Positions 26,386-35,347 of a DNA stretch of 64,000 nucleotides are shown here, piece after piece; positions within the stretch are counted from its first letter, which is position 1, and every line of letters starts with the position of its first letter. The notes beneath the pieces are model-generated. The model searched no databases. It saw nothing but the letters and a program-made list of their open reading frames with translations, and was not told the origin of the DNA. The position numbers were made by a program, and so were the translations under genes. Source of the stretch: CAWBVG01 sp963792175. GTDB lineage: Bacteria > Acidobacteriota > Vicinamibacteria > Vicinamibacterales > CAVVIG01. The stretch is taken from assembly GCA_963792175.1 (NCBI GenBank), contig CAWBVG010000049.1, positions 62,001 to 126,000 of the forward strand. Direction: 5' to 3'.

Positions 26386-27960
26386 GTGTTGCCGATTCTC
26401 GGACCTTTCGTCACGGTCCTGGTCGCCGTGGTGGCGGCCGGCGCCGTGTGTGCCTGGTGGATAGCCAACCGGAAGCGCATTGCCGCCGAGACGATCGGCC
26501 GCGCCGAAACCGAGGCGGCCCGCATCGTCAAGGACGCGGAGCGCGACGCCGAAACCCGCAGGAAGGAATCGCTGCTCGAGGCGAAGGAAAAGGCGCACGA
26601 GCTGCTCATGGAGGCCGAGCGGCAGGCGCGCCAGGAGCGCCAGCAGGCGGCGGCGCTCGAGCAGACGCTGACGCGGCGCGAAGCGTCGGTCGCCGAACGC
26701 CAGGCGGCGGTCGAGCGGCTGGAGAAGGAGCTGGCGGCGCGCGACAGGGCCCTGCACGATCGCGAGAAGTCGGCGGCGGCCGCCGCGGCCAAGTACGAAC
26801 AGCTGGTCGCCGCGCAGCAGCACGAGCTCGAACGCGTCGCCAGCCTGACCGCTGACGAGGCCAAGGAGCTCCTCATCAAGCAGATGGAGGGCGAGGCGCG
26901 GCACGATTCGGCGATGCTGCTCAAGCGGCTCGACGCTGAAGCGCGCGAAGCCGCGACCGATCGCGCCAAGCAGTACATCACCGAGGCGATCCAGCGCTGC
27001 GGCGCCGAGCACGCCATCGAGACGACCGTCTCGGTCGTCGACCTGCCAAGCGACGACCTGAAGGGACGCATCATCGGGCGCGAGGGGCGCAACATCCGCG
27101 CGCTCGAGCTCGCGACCGGCGTCGATCTCATCGTCGACGACACGCCGGGCGCCATCATCCTGTCAGGTTTCGATCCCTACCGCCGGTCGATTGCCAAGCA
27201 GGCGATCGAGCGGCTGATTGCCGACGGCCGGATTCACCCGGCGCGGATCGAAGAGGTCGTCCAGAAGGTCAAGGAAGAAACCGACGAGGCGATGCGCAAG
27301 GAAGGCGCGGCGGTCGCGTTCGAGCTCGGACTGCACGATCTGCATCCGGAGATTCACCGGCTGATGGGACGTCTGAAGTACCGCACCAGCTACGGCCAGA
27401 ACGTGCTGTCGCACTCCGCCGAAGTCGCGCGGCTCGCCGGGATCATGGCGCGCGAAGTCGGGCTCGACGCGCACGTGGCGGTGCGCGCCGCATTCGTGCA
27501 CGACATCGGCAAGGCGATCGATCGCGAGATGGAAGGCACCCACCTGCAGATCGGCATCGACTTCCTGCGGCGCCACGGCGAGAGCGAGGCGGTCGTGATG
27601 GCGATGGCCGCGCACCACATGGACATCGACTGGCCGTCGCTCGAAGCGATGATCGTCCAGGCCGCCGACGCGATTTCCGCCGCGCGCCCCGGCGCGCGAC
27701 GCGACATCCTGGAGTCCTACGTCAAGCGCCTGGAAAAGCTCGAAGGGATCGCCGATTCCTTCAAGGGCGTCTCCAAGTCGTTCGCGCTGCAGGCGGGCCG
27801 CGAAATCCGGATCATGGTCGAGAGCGAGAAGATCTCGGACGAGGAAGCGGTGTGGCTGTCGAAGGACATCGCGCGCCGCATCGAGAACGAGCTCGAGTAT
27901 CCGGGCCAGATCAAGGTGACCGTCATCCGCGAAACCCGCGCCGTCGATTACGCGAAGTAG
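26386..27960 (+). CDS. rny: Ribonuclease Y
   Basis: The open frame extends back to 26269, but that part is 6S RNA. The start is therefore taken at GTG 26386 (TTG 26389 is possible), giving LPILGPFVTVLVAVVAAGAVCAWWI as the N-terminal anchor and a preceding AAGGA. A long Glu/Arg/Ala coiled coil follows, then the KH domain GRIIGREGRNIRALELATGVDLIVDDTPGA and the HD domain HSAEVARLAGIMARE ... FVHDIGKAIDREMEG ... HHMDIDWPS. About 524 residues, the usual size. It is a membrane-bound endoribonuclease initiating mRNA decay. Intact. Confidence 0.95.
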   Translation: MLPILGPFVTVLVAVVAAGAVCAWWIANRKRIAAETIGRAETEAARIVKDAERDAETRRKESLLEAKEKAHELLMEAERQARQERQQAAALEQTLTRREASVAERQAAVERLEKELAARDRALHDREKSAAAAAAKYEQLVAAQQHELERVASLTADEAKELLIKQMEGEARHDSAMLLKRLDAEAREAATDRAKQYITEAIQRCGAEHAIETTVSVVDLPSDDLKGRIIGREGRNIRALELATGVDLIVDDTPGAIILSGFDPYRRSIAKQAIERLIADGRIHPARIEEVVQKVKEETDEAMRKEGAAVAFELGLHDLHPEIHRLMGRLKYRTSYGQNVLSHSAEVARLAGIMAREVGLDAHVAVRAAFVHDIGKAIDREMEGTHLQIGIDFLRRHGESEAVVMAMAAHHMDIDWPSLEAMIVQAADAISAARPGARRDILESYVKRLEKLEGIADSFKGVSKSFALQAGREIRIMVESEKISDEEAVWLSKDIARRIENELEYPGQIKVTVIRETRAVDYAK

Positions 27961-27968
27961 GATCGAGG

Positions 27969-29125
27969 TTGCTCGGGCCTTCCACCGTCGCGGACGTCAG
28001 CGAGCGCGAGCTCGTCGCCCGCATTCAGCAGCAGCTGCCGCCGACACCGCCCTGGGTCCTGGTCGGCATCGGCGACGATGCGGCGATCGTGGAGCCGGAG
28101 CGCAACCGGGCCGAGGTCCTCACCGTCGACGCGGTTGTCGAGGGCGTGCACTTCGATCGGGCGTTCGTTCCGCCGGACGCGATCGGCCACCGCGCGCTGG
28201 CGGTGAACCTGAGCGATCTGGCGGCGATGGGCGCGGCGCCGCGACTCGCGCTGCTGTCGATGGCGCTGCCGTCCACGTTGCCGCTGGCCGATTTCGACGG
28301 CATCGTCACCGGCTTCACCTCGCTGGCCGCCGCGCATCGCCTGCAGGTCATCGGCGGCAACCTCACCCGTTCGCCCGGGCCGCTCGTCATCGACGTCACG
28401 CTGGTCGGCACGGTCAAGCGTCACCAGGCGCTGACGCGCGGCGGCGCGCGAAGCCGGGGGATGATCTCTATGTGAGCGGCACAATCGGCGCTGCCGCTGC
28501 GGGACTGGGACTGCTGCGCAAAGTCGTCAGTCACCAGTCGTCAGTCGTCAGTCAGCAGTCGTCAGGCGTCAGCCTCAGTCCTCAGTCGACTGACGACCTG
28601 CGACTGAGACTGATGACTGACGACTCACGACTGACGACTGACGACTGGCGACTGATGACTGCCTATCTCACGCCCGAGCCACGAGTGCGTCTCGGGCTCC
28701 TTATCGGTCGGAACCGTGCCGCCTCTGCCTGCGTCGATCTGAGTGACGGTCTGGCTGACGGCGTCCGACGCATTGCCGAGGCGAGCGGCGTCGGTGTGAC
28801 GGTTGACGCGAGCCTGCTGCCGATCGATCCGGCGGCGCGGGCGTTCTTCGAAGCCCAGCGCCTCGATCCGGTCGAGGCATCGCTCGAGGCCGACGACTAC
28901 GAGCTGCTGGTCACCGTCCGCCCCCGGGCGCGTGGACGGCTGGCGGCGGCGATTCGTCACGGCGGCGCGCCGCTGACGCGCATCGGCCGCTGCACCGAGG
29001 ATCGTGCGATCACGATCCGTCACTCGGGGATCGAGGCGACGGACGCGGCCCTGCCCGCCGGGTACACGCATTTCCGACCCTTCGACAAGCTCAGGGTCGT
29101 CCCGAGCGACGTCGAGGGACGATGA
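27969..29125 (+). CDS. thiL: Thiamine-monophosphate kinase (frame break and internal repeat)
   Basis: The start is placed at TTG 27969 (LGPSTVADVSERELVARI). ThiL motifs: VGIGDDAAIV, LTVDAVVEGVHFD, HRALAVNLSDLAAMGAAPR, and VIGGNLTRSPGPLVIDVTLVG. Near 28450 the frame shifts (one base missing or two extra) to give KPGDDLYVSGTIGAAAAGLGLL. A period-7 element of 140 bp (28522-28661) then follows where other ThiL proteins have a short helix, before LTPEPRVRLGLLIGRN, CVDLSDGLADGVRRIAEASG and EADDYELLVTV. The C-terminus FDKLRVVPSDVEGR is encoded by another repeat. It phosphorylates thiamine monophosphate. Whether the repeat is tolerated or inactivating is unknown. Confidence 0.82.
28522..28661. repeat. 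Periodic inverted element R17 (7-bp cgtcagt / gactgac words) inside thiL
   Basis: About twenty 7-mers: left half cgtcagt / caccagt / cgtcagt / cgtcagt and so on, right half from about 28588 actgacg / actcacg / actgacg. The longest and most regular of the set, and it carries no stop in the thiL frame. Confidence 0.9.
29080..29123. repeat. Short imperfect palindrome at the thiL 3' end (cttcgacaagctcaggg type)
   Basis: TTCGACAAGCTCAGGG and CCCGAGCGACGTCGAGGG are imperfect inverse copies. The pattern is known as a common REP-like sequence in many environmental genomes. Here it encodes the last ThiL residues. Confidence 0.6.
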
Positions 29126-29622
29126 TTCACCTGACGCGCAGAGTTGTCCGGCGATGGCTGGATTCGCTCCTGCACATCGACGACACGCCGCAGCGCACGG
29201 CGGCGGCGTTTGCGCTCGGCGTCTTCTTCGGCTTCTCGCCGTTTCTCGGATTCCACACCATTCTCGGCGTGGTGTTCGCGTTCCTGCTGAATCTGAATCG
29301 CGTGGCGGTGCTGCTTGGCGTCTACTCGAACCTGCCGTGGATCATCGCGCCGTATTACGCGACTGTCACGCTGGCTGGCGCGAAGCTGACGGGGCACCGT
29401 CCGCCTCCGGGATTCAAATCACAAATTGGTTCGCTGTTCGATCTGTCGCTCTATCACGCCGAATTCTGGTCTCGGCTGATGACGATTCTGAAACCGCTGC
29501 TCGTGCCGTACGCAGTTGGCTCGATGCTTGCCGCGATCGCGCTGGGACTTCTCGCCTATCCGCTGGCGCTGGCGTTCGTGACAAGTCGCCGCCGGATTCA
29601 TGACATCATGCACAAACACTGA
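29122..29622 (+). CDS. DUF2062 membrane protein
   Basis: 166 residues from ATG 29122, overlapping thiL (ATGA). The family pattern is clear: TPQRTAAAFALGVFFGFSPFLGFHTILGVVFAFLLNLNRVAVLLGVYSNLPW, then two more C-terminal membrane helices. DUF2062 proteins are small inner-membrane proteins, some fused to glycosyltransferases or lipid enzymes; the function is unknown. The coupling with thiL may be only transcriptional. Intact. Confidence 0.88.
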   Translation: MIHLTRRVVRRWLDSLLHIDDTPQRTAAAFALGVFFGFSPFLGFHTILGVVFAFLLNLNRVAVLLGVYSNLPWIIAPYYATVTLAGAKLTGHRPPPGFKSQIGSLFDLSLYHAEFWSRLMTILKPLLVPYAVGSMLAAIALGLLAYPLALAFVTSRRRIHDIMHKH

Positions 29623-29649
29623 CGCACGGCACAGTGGCAAAGCTCTGCC

Positions 29650-30207
29650 GTGCTGCCATTCATGATCATCAGCGGTTCGTTCTGGGCCAAGGCGTTCGTG
29701 ACAGTGGTGGCGGCGTGCACGTTCGCCGCGCTGTTCGAGGTGACGACCCTCGACTCGAGGTACGCCGCGCGTCCGGCGACGCGTCACGAGGCGAACGCGC
29801 TGCCGCTGCCGGGCGAGCGGGTCGCGTTCAGCGCGACCGCGTACTGCAAGGGCATCGTGACGACGGCTGGTGTCGCCGTGCAGGCCGGCGTCGCGGCCGC
29901 CGACCCCGAGATGCTGCCGGTCGGTTCCGTCGTCGAGATCGACTCGCTGCCCCCGAAGTACAACGGCGTCTACACCATCCTCGATACCGGACCAGCGGTC
30001 CAGGGCCGTCAGGTCGATTTGTACATGTGGAGTTGCAACGAGGCGCTGGCGTTCGGACGCCGGCCGATTCACCTCTCCGTGCTTCGCATGGGCTGGAACC
30101 CGCGCGCGACCACCGTCAGCTTCATCGACAAATTCCTGCAGGCGGCCGCTGCCTTCACGTCCGCTGCCTCAGGCAGCTCCTGCGGCAGCGGCCGAACTTA
30201 CAACTAA
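29650..30207 (+). CDS. 3D-domain (double-psi beta-barrel) exported protein
   Basis: Begins at GTG 29650 or ATG 29662. An N-terminal hydrophobic segment (SFWAKAFVTVVAACTFAALF) is a signal or anchor. The 3D domain follows: FSATAYCKGIVTTAGVAVQAGVAAADP, LPVGSVVEID, YTILDTGPAVQGRQVDLYMWSCNEALAFGRRPIHLSVL, with the three conserved Asp residues visible. The fold is shared with MltA and RlpA and suggests peptidoglycan binding or cleavage. The Ser/Gly-rich tail runs into repeat R19. About 185 residues, intact. Confidence 0.85.
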   Translation: MLPFMIISGSFWAKAFVTVVAACTFAALFEVTTLDSRYAARPATRHEANALPLPGERVAFSATAYCKGIVTTAGVAVQAGVAAADPEMLPVGSVVEIDSLPPKYNGVYTILDTGPAVQGRQVDLYMWSCNEALAFGRRPIHLSVLRMGWNPRATTVSFIDKFLQAAAAFTSAASGSSCGSGRTYN

Positions 30208-30325
30208 GAACTGAGAACTCGAGTCACGACGTACAGAACTCAGTAGTCGCGAGTTCTCGAGTTCATTCCGAGTTCTAGGTTCTCAGTTCTGAGTTCTCAG
30301 TTCTAAGTTCTCAGTTCTCAGTTCC
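30203..30325. repeat. Periodic inverted element R19 (7-bp gttctca words)
   Basis: Left arm aagaactgagaactcgag; right arm gttctca / gttctga / gttctca / gttctaa / gttctca / gttctca. It joins the ends of the convergent 3D-domain and ABC genes and encodes the last residues of the ABC protein (ELRTENLELRTQN). Confidence 0.88.
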
Positions 30326-32101
30326 GCCGACGAAGGCGGCGGAAACTGCAGCTCGAACAGCTTGAAGTAGATGCCGCGCTGCGCGAGCAGTTCCTGATGC
30401 GTGCCGACCTCGCGGACCTGTCCTTTGTGCAGCACCAGGATCTTGTCCATGTCCTGGATGGTCGATAGCCGGTGCGCGATCGCGATCGTCGTGCGGCCGG
30501 ACATCAGCACGTGCAGCGCGTCGCGAATCATCAGTTCGGTCTCGGTATCGACACTCGACGTCGCTTCGTCGAGGATCAGCACGCGCGGGTCGAAGGCCAG
30601 GGCGCGCGCGAACGACAGCAGCTGTTTCTGGCCCATCGACAGGGTCGATCCGCGCTCGGCCACCGCGCTGTCGAACCCGTTCGGCATCCGCTCGATGAAC
30701 GGCTCGGCATGGACGGCGCGGGCGGCCATGCGGACTCGCGTGTCGTCAATCGCCGGGTGACCCAGCCGGATGTTGTCCGCAATCGTGCCGGAGAAGAGGT
30801 GGACGTCCTGGAGGACCAGGCTGAACAGGCCGCGCAGGTCCGCGAGATCCAGCGCCCGCACGTCCACGCCGTCAATCGTGATGCGCCCGCGATTGACGTC
30901 GTAGAACCGCAGCAGCAGGTTGATCAGGGTCGTCTTGCCGGATCCGGTGGCGCCGACGATGCCGACCCGCTCTCCGGGCTTGACGTCGAAACTCACGTCC
31001 CGCAGGACGAAATTCTCGTCGCTGTACGCGAACCAGACGTGGTCGAAGGCGATGTGTCCGGTGGCGGGCGCCGGGCGGACCGCCGGCACGGCCGGCGACG
31101 CAATCGCCACCGGTTCGTCGAGCAGCTTGAAGATGCGCTCGGAGGACGCCATCGCCGCCTGCAGGATGTTGAACTTCTCGGACATGTCGCTGATCGGCCG
31201 GAAGAAGCGCTGTGAGTACCTGCAGGAAGGCGACGACCGATCCGATCGTCAGCGCGCCGCTGAGATGGCGCATGCCGCCGTACCAGATGATCAGCGCCGC
31301 CGCCAGGGAGCTGACCGCCTCGATCGCCGGATAGAACACCGCATAGTAGAAGATCGACTCGATGTTCGCGTCGCGGTGCTTGCGGTCGATGTCGTCGAAC
31401 CGCTGGAAGTTCAGCGCCTCGCGCCGGAACAGCTGCACGGTCGCCATGCCGGTGATGTTTTCCTGCAGAAACGCGTTGATGCGCGCGATCCAGCCGCGGA
31501 CGACGCGATACGAGTCGCGCACGTTCTTCCGGAACCACTGGGAAATGCCGACGATGATCGGCAGCACGGCGAAGGTGACCAGCGCCAGCCGCCAGTTCAT
31601 GACGAGCATCATCACCATGATGCCCACCAGCGTGAGCACGTCGCTGAACACCGTCACGACGCCCGACGTGAACAGATCGTTCAGGACGTCGACGTCGGAG
31701 GTCACTCGCGTCATCAGGCGGCCGACCGGATTGCGGTCGTAGAACCGCAGGTCCAGGCGCTGCAGGTGGCCGTAAATGGCCATCCGCAGGTCGAACATGA
31801 TGCGCTGGCCGGTGAACTGCATCGACCAGGTCTGGACGTATTCGGCGGCAAACGCGGCCACCAGGATGGCCAGATAGAGCAGCGCGATCCGGTCGAGCCC
31901 ATCGAGGCGGCCGGCGGCGATGTAGCGGTCGATGGCCACCTTGATGAGGTACGGCTGCGCCAGCGAGGCGGCGCTGCCGACGAGGATCGCGCCCAGCGCC
32001 ACACCGACCTGCCGCCAGTACGGCCGCAGGTACTGCAGCAGCCGCCGCATCAACCGCGCGTCGTAGGCTTTCCCGAGGATTTCGTCGTCGTGGTCGGACA
32101 C
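30283..32101 (-). CDS. ABC exporter half-transporter A (catalytic Walker B, degenerate signature; one frame break)
   Basis: GTG start at 32101. A six-helix ABC transmembrane domain (first helix VGVALGAILVGSAASLAQPYLI) is followed by a nucleotide-binding domain: Walker A GATGSGKTTL, Q-loop LVLQDVHLF, signature LSMGQKQ (consensus LSGGQ), Walker B VLILDEATSSVD with catalytic Glu, and AIAHRLST. One extra base near 31209 breaks the frame just after FLQVL; repaired it reads QYSQRFFRPISDM. About 605 residues, with the last dozen encoded by repeat R19. The LSMGQ signature together with an intact Glu is the pattern of one partner of a heterodimeric exporter; the matching partner is at 35347-37206. Substrate unknown. 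Confidence 0.9.
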
Positions 32102-32106
32102 AGGAT

Positions 32107-32188
32107 CTGGTAATTGGGTGATTGGGTAATCGGGTAATTGGATTGGCTGATTACCAGATTACCCGATTACCCAATGACCCAATCCCGG
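32107..32188. repeat. Periodic inverted element R20 (8-bp taattggg words)
   Basis: Left arm taattggg / tgattggg / taatcggg / taattgga; right arm ttaccaga / ttacccga / ttacccaa / tgacccaa. Same family as R14. It separates the divergent ABC and padR genes. Confidence 0.88.
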
Positions 32189-32263
32189 GTTTTTTGACCC
32201 GTCGTGTTGACAGGCCACAGAAGCAACCTTTATCCTCCTGTGGCCGTCAAACAGGAGAAGACG

Positions 32264-32602
32264 ATGGGCGACAAGGCAGATATCCTCCAGGGCACGCTCG
32301 ATCTGATGGTGCTCCAGACGCTCGAGGCGATGGGGACGCTTCACGGTTACGGGATCGCGCGGCGCATCGAGCAGATCAGCGAGGACGTGCTGCAGCTCAA
32401 TCAGGGCACGATCTATGCCTCGCTGCTGCGCCTCCAGCAGCGGCGGTGGATTTCGGCGAGCTGGGGCACCTCCGACAACAACCGGAAAGCCAAGTACTAC
32501 GCCATCACCCGCGCCGGCCGGAAGCAGCTCGCCGAGCAGGCGGAGAACTGGGAACGGATCGCCGGCGTGATGGGTCGGATGCTGCGGCTGGCGGGCCGGT
32601 GA
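32264..32602 (+). CDS. PadR family transcriptional regulator
   Basis: 112 residues from ATG 32264, behind a CAGGAG ribosome site. The winged-helix pattern is clear: DILQGTLDLMVLQTLEAMGTLHGYGIARRIEQ, LQLNQGTIYASLLRLQQRRWISASWG, and KAKYYAITRAGRKQLAEQ. It is a short PadR-s2 type lacking the long C-terminal dimerisation domain. It overlaps the permease gene by one base (TGATG). PadR plus ADOP-type permease is a recurrent acidobacterial pair; the regulator probably controls the permease. Confidence 0.92.
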   Translation: MGDKADILQGTLDLMVLQTLEAMGTLHGYGIARRIEQISEDVLQLNQGTIYASLLRLQQRRWISASWGTSDNNRKAKYYAITRAGRKQLAEQAENWERIAGVMGRMLRLAGR

Positions 32603-35273
32603 TGCCGCTCAGCGCCCGGCTGTTCGCGCTGCTGTCGCGGATCCGGGCATTGTTCGAATCGCGGCGCCTCGACGCCGAGTTCGGCCGCGAAATCGATTCG
32701 CACCTCGCGATGCTCGTCGAGGATTACATCCGCCGCGGCCTGCCGCCCGACCAGGCGCGGCGCGAGGCGGTGCTCCGTTTCGGAGGACCGATGCAGATTC
32801 AGGAATCGAACCGCGACCACCGCAGCCTGCCGTTCGTCGAGACCACGCTGCAGGACATCCGCTACGGACTCCGCTCGCTGCGCAAGCACCCGGCCTACTC
32901 GGCAATCGCGATCGCGACGCTGGCCGTCGGCATCGGCGCCGGCACCGCGGTGTTCAGCGTCGTCGGGGCGGTGCTGCTCCGGCCGCTGCCCTACAAGAAT
33001 CCCGGCGAACTGGTCCGGATCTTCGAGACCAATCCGCTCCGGCGCTGGACCAGGAACATTGCCGCGCCCGCCAACTGGGCCGACTGGAAAGCGCGCAACA
33101 AGAGCTTCACCGACATCGCCGCCTACGAGCAGTTCAGCACCAACGGCAGCGGCGCCAGCGACATCTTCCTCACAGGATTCGGCGAGCCGCAGGGACTCAA
33201 GGCGCTCGGAGTGAGCGGCAACTTCTTTCAGGTCCTCGGCGCGACGCCGATGATGGGACGCCCGTTCACCGACGACGAACAGTACCGAGGGCCCGTCGCG
33301 CGTCGCGATCCTGAGTTACGGGTTGTGGCAATCGGCGTTCGGCGGCGATCCGGCCATCGTCGGCAAGCCGATCACGTTGAGCGGACGCGCCTACGACGTC
33401 GTCGGCGTGATGCCGCGCTCCTTCTTCTTCCCCGGTCGCGACGTTCAGCTGTGGGTGCCGTTCGGCTACGCCCGCGATCTGATTCCGCGGTCGCGGCGGC
33501 CGCACTGGCTCGGCGTCGTGGCGAGGCTCAAACCGTCCATCACGTTCGAGCAGGCCCGTGCCGACATGGAGGGCATCGCGCGGCAGCTGGAGCAGCAATA
33601 TCCCGACACGAATACCAAGATGGGCGTGCATCTGGAGCCGCTCCACGACAGCTTTGCCAACGAGCCTCGAACCGCGCTGCTGATGCTCAGCGGCGCGGTC
33701 GGCCTCCTGTTCCTGATCGTGTGCGCGAATATCGCCAACCTGCAGTTGGGGCGGGCGGTCACGCGAACCCGCGAGCTCTCGATTCGCCGTGCGCTCGGCG
33801 CGGGGCGGCCGCGACTGCTGCGGCAACTGCTGACCGAATCCGTGCTGCTCTCGCTGCTCGGCGGCGCGCTCGGGCTGGCAGCCGCGGCTCTCGTGCCGGG
33901 CCATGCTGACTCGCTATGCCGCCCAGGCCATCCCCCTGTTCGCGGAGGTCCAGATCGACCGCAGCGTGCTGTTCTTCGCCGTGGCGCTGTCACTGTGCGC
34001 CCCGATCATCTTTGGCATCGTTCCCGCGTGGTCGTCGTCACGCCGCGGTCTGGTGACGGAACGCAGCGAGTCGACATCACGCCGAACACAAGGGCTTCGC
34101 CACGTCCTGGTGGCCACCGAAGTGGCGCTGTCGATCGTCCTCGTCGTCGGCGCCGTGTTGCTGGTCCGGAGCCTCGATCGTCTCGAGAACGTCGATCCAG
34201 GTTTCAACCAGGAACATGCGATGACGTTCACGATGACGCTGCCATCCGCGCGCTACCCCGATGCCGCCGCCCGCTACCGCGCGTTCGTCGATATCGAACA
34301 ACGACTGCGGGATCAGCCAGGCGTCCAGGCCGTCGGCGCCAGCAGCACGCTCGCGCTGCGTGGCTTTACCTGGAGCGGCGATACGACCATCGAAGGCCGC
34401 AGCGCGACGGACTACGAACGCGATACCCGTCACATGTCGACGACACCCGGCTATTTCAGCGCGATGGGGGTCCGGCTGCTGGCCGGCCGGTGGTTCGACG
34501 CAGGCGATACGCGCGAGAAGCCGCCGGTGACGATCGTCAACGAGTCGCTGGCGCGCCGTTATTTCTCGGGGACGGCCCTGGCGGATGTCGTCGGCAAGAG
34601 AGTCACCTTCGGACGGCCCCAGGACAACGCTCCGTGGGTGACGATCGTCGGCGTCGTCGCGGACGAGAAACAGGACGGGCTGGACCGGCCGGCCGAACCG
34701 ACCGAGTACTCCAGCATCGGACAGCGGCAGCAAAACCCGCTGACCTTCGTGGTTCGCACAATGCTCGACACCGAAGCGGCGATCGCCGCCGCGCGTGCTC
34801 AGGTCCACGCGGCCGACAAGGATCTGGCGCTCACGCAGGTCGCGACGCTCGAAGAAGTGGTCGACGCCTCCATGGCCGGCGCCAGGTTCCGGACGACGCT
34901 GTTGTCGGGATTCGCGGGGATCGCCCTCCTCCTGGCGGCGCTCGGCATTTACGGCGTGCTGGCCTACTTCGTGTCGCAGCGCGCGCGCGAGATTGGTATC
35001 CGCGTCGCTCTTGGTGCCAGGCCGTCGGGCGTCTTCCGGATGGTGGTGCGCCAGGGCATGGTGCCGGTCATCCTCGGCGCGGCCGCGGGCGTCGCGGTCG
35101 CGATCCCGATGACGACGCTGCTGCGCACGCTCCTGTTCGGCGTGCAGCCGATCGATCCGCCAACGTATGCGATTGCCCTGGCGGCGCTGGCAGGCATCGC
35201 CGTCACGGCGTGCGCGGTGCCGGCGCTGCGGGCGACGCGGGTCGATCCGCTTGTCGCGTTAAGGGATGAATAG
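32602..35273 (+). CDS. Acidobacterial duplicated orphan permease (MacB/FtsX type; two frame breaks)
   Basis: Begins MPLSARLFALLSRIRALFESRRLDAEFGREIDSHL, the ADOP N-terminal region, then LRSLRKHPAYSAIAIATLAVGIGAGTAVFSVV (first helix) and the MacB-like periplasmic domain. Two breaks, near 33290 (tacCgagg) and 33898 (extra G before CCATGCTG), are repaired by dropping one base each. FtsX-type helices follow at ALLMLSGAVGLLFLIVCANIANLQLGRAVTRTRELSIRRALGAGR. A second, duplicated half ends REIGIRVALGARPSGVFRMVVRQG and VDPLVALRDE. About 890 residues. No ATPase gene is adjacent, hence orphan. Likely a mechanotransmission-type exporter; substrate unknown. Confidence 0.9.
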
Positions 35274-35280
35274 CGCCGTT

Positions 35281-35347
35281 CAACCGCAGGGCTCGCGGAG
35301 CGCGCAGAGCAATCTTTTCTCTGCGTCCTTTGCGTTCTCCGCGGTTC
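35281..35347. repeat. Periodic inverted element R21 (9-bp ctctgcg family)
   Basis: Left arm ccgcagggc / tcgcggagc / gcgcagagc; right arm tctgcgtcc / tttgcgttc / tccgcggtt. It joins the convergent ADOP and ABC stops. Confidence 0.82.

Noticed and set aside
32107..35347. padR-ADOP as a mobile element flanked by R20 and R21.
   Set aside because: R20 (period 8) and R21 (period 9) belong to different families and no transposase is present, so there is no terminal-repeat evidence. Only an insertion by unknown means can be argued.
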